A stretch of DNA of 64,000 nt, from positions 124,001 through 188,000 of the forward strand of contig NZ_MUFC01000003.1 of assembly GCF_001995985.1 (NCBI RefSeq), in the 5' to 3' direction. The notes beneath the pieces are model-generated. The model was not told where the DNA came from and did not search any database. It saw only the letters and a program-made list of their open reading frames with translations. Shown in pieces: positions 46,161-57,363 of the stretch. Origin of the DNA: Salinivibrio sharmensis. GTDB lineage: Bacteria; Pseudomonadota; Gammaproteobacteria; Enterobacterales; Vibrionaceae. Both the position numbers and the translations under genes were made by a program. The stretch's first letter is position 1. Every line of letters starts with the position of its first letter.

Positions 46161-46919
46161 TTACGGTGCAGCATCGATATCATCGATAAAATCATCGAGA
46201 AACTCATCATCCAAAGCAGGTTGTTGCTCAAGCGCTTCATCCCCTTTGGCGCGATAGCGACGGTTTTGCAGGTAAGCCTCACGGGCAAACGCATAAGGGT
46301 CCGGCGAGTTATCCAATTGCGACTCCTGAGACACTAACGCGGCGCGCGACTCCATCCCATCAAACATCCATTTTAAAACCGACTGCGGCAGGGTAAGTAA
46401 CGCGAGCGGCGGGTACAAACCATCGACCACCTCCCCAGCCCCTTCACGCACAGAGGTAGGCCCATAGCCAGGCAGCATAATATACGCACCGGTCCCCACA
46501 TCATAATGCCCCATCGCGTCACCAAATTCGCGCTGGTCATATTTTTGAATATCAGCCGCGGACGCAATATCAATCAAGCCACCCAAACCAAAAAAAGTGT
46601 TTATCCAAAAACGGTTAAAATGGGTCGCGGCTTTCTCGCCCTCTAACATGATGAGGCTATTCAAAAAGCTCGCCGGTTCTTCAAGGTTACCGAGAAAGTT
46701 AGAGATCCCAGTACGGACAGGGCTTGGCACGTAATCAACATAAGCGATTGAAACGGGGCGTGCGACATAGGGATCTAAATAATCGTAGTTAACCGTCCAC
46801 ATTGCACGGTTGAACCCCTCTAACGGGTCCTCGGGGTGCGGTTCGACACCTGGTGGGCGCGATACACAGCCAGATAACAGGCTAAGTGCCACCACCACCA
46901 AACAAAGACGTTTCCACAT
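46161..46919 (-). CDS. mlaA: Outer-membrane lipid asymmetry lipoprotein MlaA (VacJ)
   Basis: MlaA sits in the outer membrane with porins and removes phospholipids from the outer leaflet, passing them to MlaC. The 252-residue precursor has a lipoprotein signal ending in LLSGC, with lipidated Cys18. The conserved core follows (PLEGFNRAMWTVNYDYLDPY, then NLEEPASFLNSLI and RFWINTFFGLGGLIDIA) with an acidic C-terminus. ATG 46919 is used; a TTG one codon upstream (46922) has slightly better spacing to GAGG. It follows fadL convergently, as in E. coli. Confidence 0.95.
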   Translation of the reverse strand: MWKRLCLVVVALSLLSGCVSRPPGVEPHPEDPLEGFNRAMWTVNYDYLDPYVARPVSIAYVDYVPSPVRTGISNFLGNLEEPASFLNSLIMLEGEKAATHFNRFWINTFFGLGGLIDIASAADIQKYDQREFGDAMGHYDVGTGAYIMLPGYGPTSVREGAGEVVDGLYPPLALLTLPQSVLKWMFDGMESRAALVSQESQLDNSPDPYAFAREAYLQNRRYRAKGDEALEQQPALDDEFLDDFIDDIDAAP

Positions 46920-46994
46920 CAAATGGGATTCCTCTATACAGTGAAAGGCCGGGTATGCCCAGCCTTGTTAACAATATTGGCTATTCTGTCTCGG

Positions 46995-48206
46995 TTACTG
47001 CTGTTTGTCGATAACCAGTTCTGTGTGGTTACCTAGACTCACGGTACCGCTTTGTCCAACCCAGTCACCTTGTTTGGTGGCGACGTTACCATCTCGGTCA
47101 ACCCGCGCCTTAATCACCACCGTCTCTTGCGAGGATAACGCTTGATTGGGGTTCAGGCTGTCAGTGTCCGCCAACGTCACCGAGAGTGGAAACTTTGACA
47201 AAGGCAGGCGTTTGGCTGCAATGGGCATCGGTGAATCGGTCGACGCGTGCGCGGAAATGATCACCACCCCCTCTTTCGGTACCTGCACTTGGCTGCCGAG
47301 CGCCACCGTGATGTCTACTTTGGCCCCATCCGCACTATTAAGGGCCAACTTTGCACGTGCAATCGACTGATCTAACGTCTGGTTACGCGGATCGTCACTG
47401 CCTATCAAGGTTTTCATCGCCTTCCATGTCGCGATCGCATCTTGATAGCGTTCTTGCTCAAACGCTTGGTAGGCGAGCAATGACATCGCCTGCAAATTGA
47501 ACGGGTTGTCCTTCACCACAGATTTCAACAAGTTCTGCGCCCGCGTACTGTCTGCCTCATCGCCCGCAAACAACAAGGCTTGCGCCAACCCGACTTGAAC
47601 TTCAGGTTGCGAAGGTGCCAATGCATAGGCTTTTTCCATTGCTCCCTTAGCCGTCTCACCGTCTCGATTAGCAAGGCCAATACGACCCAGCAACAGCCAC
47701 CCAGTGCTATCGCTTGGTTCGTGTTGCAAGCGCGTGCGCAGCGCCAAGGTTAAGTCTTGCATCTCTTGTTGCGTCAGCGGCTGTTCATTGTTAAGCAGGC
47801 GCTTAGATAACGACGGCAACTGCTGGGCGGTTTGTTGCCACTGCGCCACTTGATTGGCACTGCCCTCAATACCATACAAGCCGAAACTGACCACCGCTAG
47901 CACGATTAAACCTGGCACCCACTGCATCGGCGTCAGTCGCAAATGGCGGGCTTGTTTGGCTTTCTCTTTTTCTGGGATGTCGTCTAACAAGGACTGTTGA
48001 AGGTCGCGCGTCAGATCCTTTTCATTATCGATTAACCCTTCAGCGCTTTCTGCTTGAATTTCTTCAACACGGTCATAGTAAAACGCTTTGTTCAGTGCAT
48101 CACGGCTTCCCTGATGATCGTGCTCACTTTTTTGCCAAAGGGGCCACAAAAACATCACCACGCCAAGGACAAAAAACACCAAGGTCGCGCCCCAAAATTC
48201 AATCAT
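46995..48206 (-). CDS. ccmI: c-type cytochrome biogenesis protein CcmI
   Basis: CcmI binds and presents apocytochrome c to the CcmF/CcmH ligation machinery. The 403-residue protein has two N-terminal transmembrane helices (about 5-23 and 93-111) with a cytoplasmic loop between them carrying the conserved FYYDRVEEI. A periplasmic TPR region follows (about 150-270, TGWLLLGRIGLANRDGETAK), then a C-terminal domain (about 295-400). It is the last gene of the ccm operon and overlaps ccmH by four bases. Confidence 0.93.
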   Translation of the reverse strand: MIEFWGATLVFFVLGVVMFLWPLWQKSEHDHQGSRDALNKAFYYDRVEEIQAESAEGLIDNEKDLTRDLQQSLLDDIPEKEKAKQARHLRLTPMQWVPGLIVLAVVSFGLYGIEGSANQVAQWQQTAQQLPSLSKRLLNNEQPLTQQEMQDLTLALRTRLQHEPSDSTGWLLLGRIGLANRDGETAKGAMEKAYALAPSQPEVQVGLAQALLFAGDEADSTRAQNLLKSVVKDNPFNLQAMSLLAYQAFEQERYQDAIATWKAMKTLIGSDDPRNQTLDQSIARAKLALNSADGAKVDITVALGSQVQVPKEGVVIISAHASTDSPMPIAAKRLPLSKFPLSVTLADTDSLNPNQALSSQETVVIKARVDRDGNVATKQGDWVGQSGTVSLGNHTELVIDKQQ

Positions 48207-48769
48207 TTTGGCTCCTTATTTTGCTGGGTTGACGCATGCTCAGATGACATCGGTTGTTCCGCTTGTTCATCGACGCTCGTCGCTGACGAGCCGTTTGACG
48301 ACACATCGGTTTGTTCTGGCGATGACAACAGTGCATTGAGTCGTTGCTCCTCCTCATCGCTCAACGCGTGATTGACAGTCTGCTTGGCACGTCGGCTGCG
48401 CACTATCATCACAACCATACCGGACACCAATACCAGCGCCGGCGCAAGCCACAAAATCAGGGTTGATGCGGTGACGGGCGGATTGTACGTCACAAAGTTG
48501 CCGTAACGCGCAATCATAAAGCTGCGAATTTCTTCATCCGTGCGCCCTTGCTGCAGCATTTGGTGCACTTTTTGACGCAAGTCTTGCGCTAATTCGGCGT
48601 TAGAGTCCGCGATGCTGTTATTTTGACACTTGGGGCAACGCAGCTCACTGGTCAGGGCACGAAATCGAGCTTCTTGCTCCGCCGAGTCGAACGTATACAC
48701 GTCAATCGCGTTGGCAAATGCCAAGCTTACACTCAGCCACAACGCGCCAAGCAGGATCAATCGCTTCAT
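48203..48769 (-). CDS. ccmH: Cytochrome c-type biogenesis thiol protein CcmH
   Basis: CcmH keeps the CXXCH cysteines of apocytochrome c reduced for haem ligation. The 188-residue protein has a signal peptide (cleaved near AFANA) and the LRCPKCQNN redox motif (about residues 44-52). A transmembrane helix follows (about 104-122), with a hydrophilic cytoplasmic tail of about 65 residues rich in S, E and Q. It corresponds to the N-terminal part of E. coli CcmH; the TPR part is the separate ccmI here. Both ends overlap neighbours by four bases. Confidence 0.95.
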   Translation of the reverse strand: MKRLILLGALWLSVSLAFANAIDVYTFDSAEQEARFRALTSELRCPKCQNNSIADSNAELAQDLRQKVHQMLQQGRTDEEIRSFMIARYGNFVTYNPPVTASTLILWLAPALVLVSGMVVMIVRSRRAKQTVNHALSDEEEQRLNALLSSPEQTDVSSNGSSATSVDEQAEQPMSSEHASTQQNKEPK

Positions 48770-49317
48770 TTGTCAGCCCCCTTCAATGCATCAAATTTTG
48801 GCTTGAGGGTCTCCTCCCAATTACGTGCATTCACATCACCCACGTGTCGGTACTGAATCACGCCGTTGGCATCAATCAAAAAGGTTTCCGGCGCACCATA
48901 GACGCCAAGATCCAGCCCTAGCATCCCATCACCATCATATAAACTGATCTGATAGGGATTACCCAGGTTGTTCAACCATTTGACCGCTTTTTGCCGATCA
49001 TCTTTGTAATTAAGCCCAATGATTTTTACCCCTTGCGCCGCCAATTTATTCAAAAACTGGTGTTCGGCATAACAGGTCGGGCACCAGGTGGCCCAGACAT
49101 TAAGCAGCAAGGGCTCGCCCGTGAAAATGGCTTGATCGTATTCCTTGCTCGGAGTTTGTAGGTCCTCAAGGTGAAAAGCGGGCACGGGCTTACCCACTAA
49201 CACTGACTCTAGCTTGGTAGGATCGTCGCCTTTAGCATTCTTATCGAGCTGGGCAACAAAAAAACCTGCCAACGCGACAAATGCCAACAACGGCAGAAAC
49301 CAGAAGAGCTTCTTCAT
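48766..49317 (-). CDS. ccmG: Thiol:disulfide interchange protein CcmG/DsbE
   Basis: CcmG is a membrane-anchored periplasmic thioredoxin-like reductant in haem ligation. The 183-residue protein has an N-terminal anchor (about 4-23), the active site WATWCPTCYAEH and a late cis-proline region (VYGAPETFLIDANGVIQYRH). The WCPTC form of the redox motif is typical of this family. It is embedded in the operon between ccmF and ccmH with four-base overlaps. Confidence 0.96.
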   Translation of the reverse strand: MKKLFWFLPLLAFVALAGFFVAQLDKNAKGDDPTKLESVLVGKPVPAFHLEDLQTPSKEYDQAIFTGEPLLLNVWATWCPTCYAEHQFLNKLAAQGVKIIGLNYKDDRQKAVKWLNNLGNPYQISLYDGDGMLGLDLGVYGAPETFLIDANGVIQYRHVGDVNARNWEETLKPKFDALKGADK

Positions 49318-51278
49318 GCCTTTGCCTCCTGCTTATAAGACAGCGTGCGACGGAACCGATAGCGCTTATCACTGATCGCTAACGCACCACCCAGCGCCAT
49401 GACAATGGCACCAAACCAAATCCAACGCACAAAGGGTTTGTAGTACAGTCGCATTGCCCATGAGCCATCAGGCAACTCTTCACCCATGGCGATGTATAGG
49501 TCACGGGTTAAGCCACGATCGATAGTCGCCTCAGTCATCATCGAGCGCTGCACTGAATAGAACCGTTTTTCGGCATCCAAGTGATTGATAAAGGTGTCAC
49601 CACGGTATACATCAAATGAGGCCACGTAACCTTGGTAGTTGGGGCCTTGTTTTTCCGACAAATCGGTGAAGTTAAACGTATACCCTTGCAAAGTAACACT
49701 GCTGCCTGGAGCCATTTTAACGTCGCGCTCAATGTCATAGTTCTCGACCATTGCCACCCCAATAATGGTGATGGCTAAACCGATATGGCCCAACACCATA
49801 GCCCAGTGGCTGCGTCCCAGTTTTTTGATTCCCACGCTAAATGGATGACGGTGGGTGGCACGTAAATGAAGCTCATAGCCATGTAGGAAGGTGATCCACA
49901 GCGCCATGGTCACGCCCATCGCCGCCATCGCCTTAAAGCTATCGGCTAAGATTGCGATGGCACCAACACCTAAAATGACAGCAGCAATACCACTGATAAT
50001 CATCGGTTTGGCTAAGGTTGACAGCTTGTCACGCTTCCAACGAATCAATGGTCCAATCCCAAGGAAAAAGGCAAATGGCAGCATCAGCCACGCAAACAGG
50101 AAGTTAAAGAAGGGCTCGCCAATCGACACTGAGCCAAGGCCCAACTGCTTGTGCACAAGCGGCAATAAGGTACCAATCAAGACAATCACAAGCGCGGTCA
50201 TCAACAAGGTATTGTTGACCAACAAGGCGTTCTCACGAGAAATGAACGACACTTTGGTTCGCCCTTTGATCTCGGAGGCACGCAGTGCATAGAGCAACAG
50301 TGAGCCACCAATCACCACCACAAGAAAGCCAAGAATGAATAGGCCACGCGCCGGGTCGGAGGCGAACGAATGCACCGATACCAGCACCCCGGAGCGCACC
50401 AAGAATGTCCCTAATAAGCTGAGTGAGAACGCAGAAATGGCGAGTAATACCGTCCACGCTTTAAAGGTGCCACGCTTTTCTGTCACCGCTAAAGAGTGCA
50501 TCAAAGCGGTTCCCGCCAGCCACGGCATAAATGAGGCGTTTTCGACCGGATCCCAGAACCACCAGCCGCCCCAGCCAAGCTCGTAATAGGCCCACCAAGA
50601 GCCGAGCGCGATGCCTAAGGTTAAGAAAAGCCATGCAGCCGTGGTCCAAGGACGCGACCAACGCGCCCACGCGGTATCTAAGCGTCCCGCGAGCAATGAG
50701 CCAATGGCGAAAGCAAAGGCGACCGAAAAACCTACATACCCCATGTACAAAATAGGTGGATGCACAATGAGTCCAGGATCTTGCAACAATGGGTTCAAGT
50801 CACGGCCATCAACAGGGAAGTATGGCAGAGTGCGGTCAAACGGGTTCGAAGTCAGGATAATAAACAACAAGAAGCCGACCGATATCATGCCCATCACGGC
50901 GAGCACACGCGCGACTGACGATAACGGCATACCGCGGCTAAATACCGCCACCGCCACGGTCCAAAGCGCCTGAATCAGCACCCACAGTAACAGTGAGCCC
51001 TCGTGCGCCCCCCAAACTGCGGTTAAGCGATAGTACCAAGGCAAGGCACTGTTGGAATTACTGGCGACATAGGCCACCGTAAAGTCATTGGTATAAAACG
51101 CCCAACTTAACGCAACAAAAGAAAACAGCAGCATGGCAAACATCCCCAAAGAGAGAGGACGCGCCATTTTCATCATTCCTTCATGGCCCTGGTTGGCACC
51201 GTACAGTGGATAAAAACTGAGTAGCAGCGCCAGTCCCAATGCGAGGATCAACGCGTAATGCCCGAGCTCAACAATCAT
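49314..51278 (-). CDS. ccmF: Haem lyase subunit CcmF
   Basis: CcmF takes haem from holo-CcmE and ligates it to apocytochrome c. The 654-residue polytopic protein has about 14-15 hydrophobic helices, the haem-binding WWD motif [20 protein letters not shown] (about residues 222-241) and conserved His in [12 protein letters not shown]. The C-terminal region includes a large periplasmic loop before the last helix. It is translationally coupled to ccmE and ccmG by four-base overlaps. Confidence 0.97.
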   Translation of the reverse strand: MIVELGHYALILALGLALLLSFYPLYGANQGHEGMMKMARPLSLGMFAMLLFSFVALSWAFYTNDFTVAYVASNSNSALPWYYRLTAVWGAHEGSLLLWVLIQALWTVAVAVFSRGMPLSSVARVLAVMGMISVGFLLFIILTSNPFDRTLPYFPVDGRDLNPLLQDPGLIVHPPILYMGYVGFSVAFAFAIGSLLAGRLDTAWARWSRPWTTAAWLFLTLGIALGSWWAYYELGWGGWWFWDPVENASFMPWLAGTALMHSLAVTEKRGTFKAWTVLLAISAFSLSLLGTFLVRSGVLVSVHSFASDPARGLFILGFLVVVIGGSLLLYALRASEIKGRTKVSFISRENALLVNNTLLMTALVIVLIGTLLPLVHKQLGLGSVSIGEPFFNFLFAWLMLPFAFFLGIGPLIRWKRDKLSTLAKPMIISGIAAVILGVGAIAILADSFKAMAAMGVTMALWITFLHGYELHLRATHRHPFSVGIKKLGRSHWAMVLGHIGLAITIIGVAMVENYDIERDVKMAPGSSVTLQGYTFNFTDLSEKQGPNYQGYVASFDVYRGDTFINHLDAEKRFYSVQRSMMTEATIDRGLTRDLYIAMGEELPDGSWAMRLYYKPFVRWIWFGAIVMALGGALAISDKRYRFRRTLSYKQEAKA

Positions 51279-51760
51279 AACTGACTACCTTGTTTTTGCT
51301 CTTCTGTGTATTCAAGCGGCTGATGGCTCTTTTCCATCGCCTCTGCTATCTCAGGCGGCATGTATTCTTCATCGTGCTTAGCCAACACCTCGCTTGCTTT
51401 TACCGTGCGAGCGTCAACCAATACCCCCTGAGCCACAATACCTTGTCCCTCCCGAAAAAGGTCCGGCAAGATGCCCTCATAGGTCACGGTGACCGCTGGG
51501 CCAACATCGGCGACATCAAACTGAATAAGCAAAGACTCTTGATCGCGTTTCACCGATCCTTCCACCACCATGCCGCCAATGCGCAGACGCTGGCCGACTT
51601 CCGGCTTGCTTCCATCGGGCTTACCTTGCACGATTTCAGTCGGAGTGTAGAACAGATCCATGTTTTGATTTAAGGCATACAAAACCAGGCCGATAGTGGT
51701 CGAGACACCAATTAGCAACGCTAAAGTGATCCACAACCGTTTTTTGCGTCGAGGCGTCAT
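51275..51760 (-). CDS. ccmE: Haem chaperone CcmE
   Basis: CcmE binds haem covalently in the periplasm and carries it to CcmF. The 161-residue protein has an N-terminal anchor (about 9-30, after basic MTPRRKKR) and an OB-fold domain. The haem-attaching histidine is His129 in [13 protein letters not shown], with the haem-ligand Tyr133. It lies between ccmD and ccmF with four-base overlaps. Confidence 0.97.
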   Translation of the reverse strand: MTPRRKKRLWITLALLIGVSTTIGLVLYALNQNMDLFYTPTEIVQGKPDGSKPEVGQRLRIGGMVVEGSVKRDQESLLIQFDVADVGPAVTVTYEGILPDLFREGQGIVAQGVLVDARTVKASEVLAKHDEEYMPPEIAEAMEKSHQPLEYTEEQKQGSQL

Positions 51761-51963
51761 AATGTGTTCTCCAGTGCTTGTGCATCTTTTATTCGCTGCT
51801 CACGTGCGATTTGTTGTTTAACCGCTTGCAGACGTTTTTTATGTGTACGCCGGTAACCAACAATGAGTGCCAACATGGCCGCCGCGGTGATACCGAATGC
51901 GCTCCATACATAGGCGGCGTAGCCTCCCATCGCTAAAAACGCACTAAAACTGTCAAAATGCAT
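51757..51963 (-). CDS. ccmD: Haem exporter accessory protein CcmD
   Basis: CcmD is a small single-pass membrane protein needed to release holo-CcmE from the CcmABC complex. The 68-residue product starts [20 protein letters not shown], has one helix (about 12-39) and a basic cytoplasmic tail ([14 protein letters not shown]). It shares one base with the ccmC stop and four with ccmE. Confidence 0.93.
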   Translation of the reverse strand: MHFDSFSAFLAMGGYAAYVWSAFGITAAAMLALIVGYRRTHKKRLQAVKQQIAREQRIKDAQALENTL

Positions 51964-52700
51964 TAGTTACCCTCCACCAAAGCGCGCACCCAAGGCCGAT
52001 GAGACTCTCTTAAGAGAATTTGATTTCGCAGTCCCATCAAGGTCAGGGTGACAAAAAAGCAGGCAAAGCCTAATAAACAAACAAGTAACGGCCAAAGCAT
52101 CCCAGGGTCGATTGAAGGGCGAGCGAATTTGGTGATGGTGGCGCCTTGATGCAAGGTATTCCACCACTCTACGGAAAAATGGATGATAGGCAGGTTAATC
52201 ACGCCCACCATCGCCAAAATCCCAGCGGCTTGTGAGGCCGTGCGCGCATCGTCGAAGGCGTTATACAAAGCCATGACGCCAATGTAGAGGAACAATAGAA
52301 TCAACTCTGAGGTAAGGCGAGCATCCCATACCCACCAAGCGCCCCACATGGGCTTACCCCAAATCGCACCGGTCACTAGGGCAATAAAGGTAAACACCGC
52401 GCCGACCGGCGCGATCGCTCCCACGGCCCAATCGGCCATTTTTAGCTGCCAAACACGGCCAACAAACGCCGCGATCGCCATCGACATATACGCACCCATC
52501 GACCAAATGGCAGCGGGAACATGAATATAGATAATCCGAAAACTATCGCCTTGTTGGTAATCGGCCGGCGCGAAGGCTAAGCCCCAAACCATGCCCGTAA
52601 CCAAACTCAAGCCTGCCAACACAGCAAACCAAGGGAGGAGTTTTCCACACAGCCGATAGCTTACTTCCGGCTTTGCGTAAGGGTGAAGCCACTTCCACAT
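51963..52700 (-). CDS. ccmC: Haem transporter subunit CcmC
   Basis: CcmC loads haem onto CcmE through its WWD domain. The 245-residue protein has six hydrophobic helices, the motif MWGAWWVWDARLTSELILLF (about residues 112-131) and flanking conserved His residues (IYIHVPAAIWSMG and HFSVEWWNTLHQG). It follows ccmB by 28 bases, the only real gap inside the operon, and overlaps ccmD by one base. Confidence 0.97.
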   Translation of the reverse strand: MWKWLHPYAKPEVSYRLCGKLLPWFAVLAGLSLVTGMVWGLAFAPADYQQGDSFRIIYIHVPAAIWSMGAYMSMAIAAFVGRVWQLKMADWAVGAIAPVGAVFTFIALVTGAIWGKPMWGAWWVWDARLTSELILLFLYIGVMALYNAFDDARTASQAAGILAMVGVINLPIIHFSVEWWNTLHQGATITKFARPSIDPGMLWPLLVCLLGFACFFVTLTLMGLRNQILLRESHRPWVRALVEGN

Positions 52701-52728
52701 GACAATTGCTCTACTTCCTGATTAATAA

Positions 52729-53397
52729 TTAGTTCACGCTCACACGCAACGCGGCGGCGATAGCAAAGGGGGCCAAGGTGACGGACCCAACCAGCATGGC
52801 GCCCAGAATAGCCAGCTGTCCATTGATGTCTGCACCGAATCCCGCCATATCAATGGCTGAGGTAGCAAAAATCAGTACAGGGATATAAAGCGGGAGGATC
52901 AGCAAGCTCAGAAGAACACCTCCCTTACGCAGCCCTACTGTCAGAGCTACCCCGATCGCACCGACAAAACTCAATGTTGGGGTCCCCAACAACAAAGTCA
53001 TTACCACCGCTTGATACTGGATAACATCGAGTGACAGTAATAACGCCAACACCGGGCTGACTAACAATAAAGGCAAACCAGTCAGTAGCCAGTGTGCGAT
53101 CACCTTAGCGATCACGAGTAAGGGTAAGGGAACGGGCATCAGCATCATTTGCTCAAGCGATCCGTCCAAATAATCGTCTCGGAACAAACGCTCCAAGGAC
53201 AGCAGCGCAGAGAGTAATGCCGCGACCCAGATAATACCGGGTGCGATGGTCTGCAGTAACTGAGGACCTGGCCCGACACCAAGCGGGAATAAGGTGATCA
53301 CAATGATAAAGAACCACAACGGATTCAGGCTATCAGCCGGCTGGCGAAACGCCACTTTCAGCTCTCGGCGAATAATCAACCACATCGCTTTGATCAT
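52729..53397 (-). CDS. ccmB: Haem exporter membrane subunit CcmB
   Basis: CcmB is the transmembrane partner of the ATPase CcmA in the complex that frees haem-loaded CcmE from CcmC. The 222-residue protein has six hydrophobic helices, an N-terminal [20 protein letters not shown] and the conserved [20 protein letters not shown] (about 66-85). It overlaps ccmA by four bases. Confidence 0.96.
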   Translation of the reverse strand: MIKAMWLIIRRELKVAFRQPADSLNPLWFFIIVITLFPLGVGPGPQLLQTIAPGIIWVAALLSALLSLERLFRDDYLDGSLEQMMLMPVPLPLLVIAKVIAHWLLTGLPLLLVSPVLALLLSLDVIQYQAVVMTLLLGTPTLSFVGAIGVALTVGLRKGGVLLSLLILPLYIPVLIFATSAIDMAGFGADINGQLAILGAMLVGSVTLAPFAIAAALRVSVN

Positions 53398-54011
53398 TGC
53401 GCCCCCAAACGAATACGACGCAATAACGGATGGCCGACAAACATATCTTGATGAGTGGTAAAAAGTACCATCCCTCCTTGCTGTACGTGTCGCTCAAACA
53501 CAGCTTCAAGCACTTTTACCCCTTGTTTATCAATCGCAGTCAGGGGCTCATCAAGAATCCACAATCGGCGGTCGCTTAGCCACAGTCGCGCGAGCGCAAC
53601 GCGCCGATTTTGTCCCGCTGACAGCTGCCCGGCGGGAATATCTTCACGCCCGGCTAACCCCACTTTAGCCAGTGCTTGCCAGATCGCATCATGATCAGTG
53701 CGGCCGTGCATCTGCATGTAGTAGGCCAAGTTTTCGAAGGCCGTCAGCTCGCGCTTAACCCCTGTGGTGTGGCCTAAAAATAGAAGATCGCGATAAAAGG
53801 CGTCGCGTTGTAGGGTGATCGCCTGCTGCTGCCAACAGACCTCCCCACTGTCCGCGAGCCCCAGACCCGCGATAATTCGCAATAACGTGGTTTTGCCCGC
53901 TCCGTTTGGGCCTTCTATTTGAACAAGATCACCGGGAGACAGAGAGAATGTCAGCGCATCAAACAACACTCGGTCATCACGAACACAGCAAAGCTGTTTC
54001 ACTTCCAACAT
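53394..54011 (-). CDS. ccmA: Cytochrome c biogenesis ATP-binding protein CcmA
   Basis: CcmA is the ABC ATPase of the CcmABCD complex. The 205-residue protein has Walker [19 protein letters not shown] (about 34-51), the signature [14 protein letters not shown], Walker [14 protein letters not shown] and the switch His in LFTTHQDM. It is the first gene of the ccmABCDEFGHI operon. Its promoter should lie in the 120-base gap it shares with the divergent gene at 54132, though I could not define the hexamers. Confidence 0.97.
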   Translation of the reverse strand: MLEVKQLCCVRDDRVLFDALTFSLSPGDLVQIEGPNGAGKTTLLRIIAGLGLADSGEVCWQQQAITLQRDAFYRDLLFLGHTTGVKRELTAFENLAYYMQMHGRTDHDAIWQALAKVGLAGREDIPAGQLSAGQNRRVALARLWLSDRRLWILDEPLTAIDKQGVKVLEAVFERHVQQGGMVLFTTHQDMFVGHPLLRRIRLGAQ

Positions 54012-54131
54012 GACAAATGTTGCATCCTGCTTGTGTTACAAAAGTGGACGCATAGTACCACAATGGTCAAAATGACTGTTAGTTACCACAGGGTTGCAAA
54101 GTGTGACTCGCGTAAATAATTGTGAGAAACC

Positions 54132-54941
54132 ATGAAGATTGCCCCAACGAATCCACAACAACTGGTGATAAAGCCGGCGGGTTTAGCCTCACCGTCCTTG
54201 CCATCAATCGATGGCCGTGCACTGTCGCAAGCACAGTTTACCCTTATACATACCGCGGCCAGTACAGGGTTGGCCGATGTGTTAGCCCAGTTACATTTGT
54301 TGCCTGCACTGACTGCCACCATGAGACAACAGCCCGCGTCGAGCCAAACGTTAATGCAATCACTACTTACCGCTTGGACGCTTCCCACTCCCGGCCATCA
54401 ACAGGGACCCAGTTCTGAAACAATTGCCCAGTGGCTCACCCAACGCCCTGCCGATAAGTTGCTTGCCACACTCCTAAGACAATGGCTCTCGCCCCAGTCA
54501 GAGGGCGATAATCTTACGGGGGCATTAAGACTGATGGCAGAGCAAAGAGTGGCAGAATCATCACGCCCGGGTGAGTGGCAATGGGTCTTACCCTTTTCTG
54601 ACCCACAACGCCCCCCTGTTCGTGTCACTGCACGTAAACAAACCGGACAATCGGCGTCTCCCTCAGAGGATAAGGTTCAGTGGCAAGTTCGGCTTTACCT
54701 TCCTGTCGGCCATCAGTTTGTCCGGGCTGATTTATCGCTATCAAAGGAAGAAAGGGCGCTGACACTGACCGCACCGACCGCTAAGCTTAAGCAACGCATT
54801 CATCAAACACTTGATTGGCTCAATGAACGGCTTATACATCAAGCGATTACCTTGGATGTAGACGTTAATGAAGACATCGACGAAACCGGGCCGGCGTCAG
54901 AGGATGACGTGCTCGCCGCTGGCATTTCTATGAGGGTTTAG
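54132..54941 (+). CDS. Putative FliK-like hook-length-control domain protein
   Basis: This 269-residue protein has no signal peptide or membrane helix. The first 120 residues are low in complexity, rich in Q, P, T and L. The C-terminal half (about 160-250) has WQWVLPFSDPQRPPVRVTAR, VRLYLPVGHQFVRADLSLS and KERALTLTAPTAKLKQRIHQ, which resemble the alternating strands and helix of the FliK C-terminal domain. The gene is coupled to an FlhB C-terminal-like gene, the usual partner of FliK, which supports the reading. Identity with flagellar FliK is not claimed; it is a paralog or a protein of unknown role. Confidence 0.6.
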   Translation: MKIAPTNPQQLVIKPAGLASPSLPSIDGRALSQAQFTLIHTAASTGLADVLAQLHLLPALTATMRQQPASSQTLMQSLLTAWTLPTPGHQQGPSSETIAQWLTQRPADKLLATLLRQWLSPQSEGDNLTGALRLMAEQRVAESSRPGEWQWVLPFSDPQRPPVRVTARKQTGQSASPSEDKVQWQVRLYLPVGHQFVRADLSLSKEERALTLTAPTAKLKQRIHQTLDWLNERLIHQAITLDVDVNEDIDETGPASEDDVLAAGISMRV

Positions 54942-54943
54942 TG

Positions 54944-55240
54944 ATGAAAGATAAAAAACGAGCGGTCGCTCTCGGATATGACGGCTACCATGCCCCCAAG
55001 GTCAAAGCAAAAGCCACTGATAGACTCGCGAATGAACTGATCGAGGCCTTAAGTGAACAAGGTGCGCTCATTCATCAAGACGCCCATTTGCTCGCCTGGC
55101 TAGATCGACTGGATAAAGATGATGAGATCCCACCCGAGCTCTATCGAGTGATTGCCGAGTTGATTGCTTACGCTTGGGTATTGGAGGGAAAGACCCCGCC
55201 AGGTTGGCAGGGACACACACCTATCGATACGTTGGTGTAG
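54944..55240 (+). CDS. FlhB C-terminal-domain-like protein (export-switch fragment)
   Basis: This 98-residue cytoplasmic protein matches the part of FlhB/EscU after the self-cleavage site: AVALGYDGYHAPKVKAKATD, LLAWLDRLDKDDEIPPELYR and VIAELIAYAW. It has no transmembrane region and no NPTH cleavage motif, so it resembles the released C-terminal half of FlhB. Similar stand-alone FlhB-like proteins occur in other bacteria; their role is not settled. ATG 54944 follows the upstream stop directly, with GAGG eight bases in front, so the pair is cotranscribed. It is convergent with the DUF2802 gene. Confidence 0.85.
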   Translation: MKDKKRAVALGYDGYHAPKVKAKATDRLANELIEALSEQGALIHQDAHLLAWLDRLDKDDEIPPELYRVIAELIAYAWVLEGKTPPGWQGHTPIDTLV

Positions 55241-55254
55241 GATAGGCTTAGCGG

Positions 55255-55689
55255 TTAGCGCTGCTGATTGGCAGCTTGCCGCTTACGCAGATTAAGCAGC
55301 AATTCAGCCTCTGCTTTGGGGAGATCACACTCTTGCATTAACTCGTCAACATCCGCGCCCAAGTCAACCATCTTGCTCGCCCGACTATAGAGGCGACTTT
55401 CCGAGTCTTGCATCTCGAGCTCGACGTGCTTTTCTAGCAACTCATCCACATTGGTCGACAAGTCCGCAAGTTTTTGCCCCATCCCCATGCTACCTGCTCG
55501 CAATTCATTGAATTGCTTAGCAAGACTGTCATGACGCTGGCGTGCACTTTTTAGCACGGTTTCCATCGCTTGAAGCTTATTCTCGAGCCGTTGCCGGGCA
55601 CGCTTTTCCGCACGCAGACGCCACAATGCAACGATGGCAAACACCACCGTTACAACTACCGGCGACCACGTCAGCACAAGCTCCATCAT
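55255..55689 (-). CDS. DUF2802 domain protein
   Basis: This 144-residue protein has one N-terminal membrane helix (about 3-24), a long coiled coil (about 27-95) with AEKRARQRLENKLQAMETVL, and a C-terminal block VDLGADVDELMQECDLPKAE (about 111-130) that is the DUF2802 signature. The last block reads like a helix-turn-helix of the type seen in small regulators. It starts on the last base of cheW (TAATG) and ends the che operon. The family commonly follows cheW in polar-flagellar operons; its function is unknown to me. Confidence 0.85.
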   Translation of the reverse strand: MMELVLTWSPVVVTVVFAIVALWRLRAEKRARQRLENKLQAMETVLKSARQRHDSLAKQFNELRAGSMGMGQKLADLSTNVDELLEKHVELEMQDSESRLYSRASKMVDLGADVDELMQECDLPKAEAELLLNLRKRQAANQQR

Positions 55690-56177
55690 TACAGCATTGC
55701 CATCTCATTCCATTCTTCGTCGGTCAACAGCTTGTTGAGATCAACCAAGATAAGAAGCTCGCCATTGCGGTTGCTCACGCCTTGAATAAACTTAGCGCTT
55801 TCTTCAGTGCCAACGCTTGGCGTGGTATCGATTTCTGATGTTTTTAGATACACCACTTCCGCGACGCTATCAACCATAATACCAATCACCTGGGTCTCGG
55901 CTTCGATAACGATCACGCGGGTATTATCCGTCACTTCGGTAGAGGCTAAGCCAAAACGTGAACGCGTGTCGATCACGGTGACGACGTTACCGCGCAAGTT
56001 GATAATACCTAATACATAGTCAGGGGCGCCCGGTACGGGTGCAATTTCAGTGTAACGCAGCACTTCACGCACCTGCATCACATTAATGCCGTAGGTCTCT
56101 TCTTCAAGCTGAAAAGTAACCCACTGCAACACCTCGTCATTGACGCCTTCTTTTTGAACTTCAGCTACCTGAGACAT
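55689..56177 (-). CDS. cheW: Chemotaxis coupling protein CheW
   Basis: CheW links chemoreceptors to the kinase CheA in the polar array. The 162-residue protein is a single CheW domain (about 18-155) with QWVTFQLEEETYGINVMQVR, YVLGIINLRGNVVTVIDTRS and GIMVDSVAEVVYL. It lies 34 bases after parP and overlaps the DUF2802 gene by one base. It is the plain adaptor; the longer CheW-containing protein upstream is ParP. Confidence 0.96.
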   Translation of the reverse strand: MSQVAEVQKEGVNDEVLQWVTFQLEEETYGINVMQVREVLRYTEIAPVPGAPDYVLGIINLRGNVVTVIDTRSRFGLASTEVTDNTRVIVIEAETQVIGIMVDSVAEVVYLKTSEIDTTPSVGTEESAKFIQGVSNRNGELLILVDLNKLLTDEEWNEMAML

Positions 56178-56211
56178 TGATTTTCCTCTTTACGCGCTGT
56201 GTAACTAGTTA

Positions 56212-57349
<1,138 letters not shown>

Positions 57350-57363
<14 letters not shown>

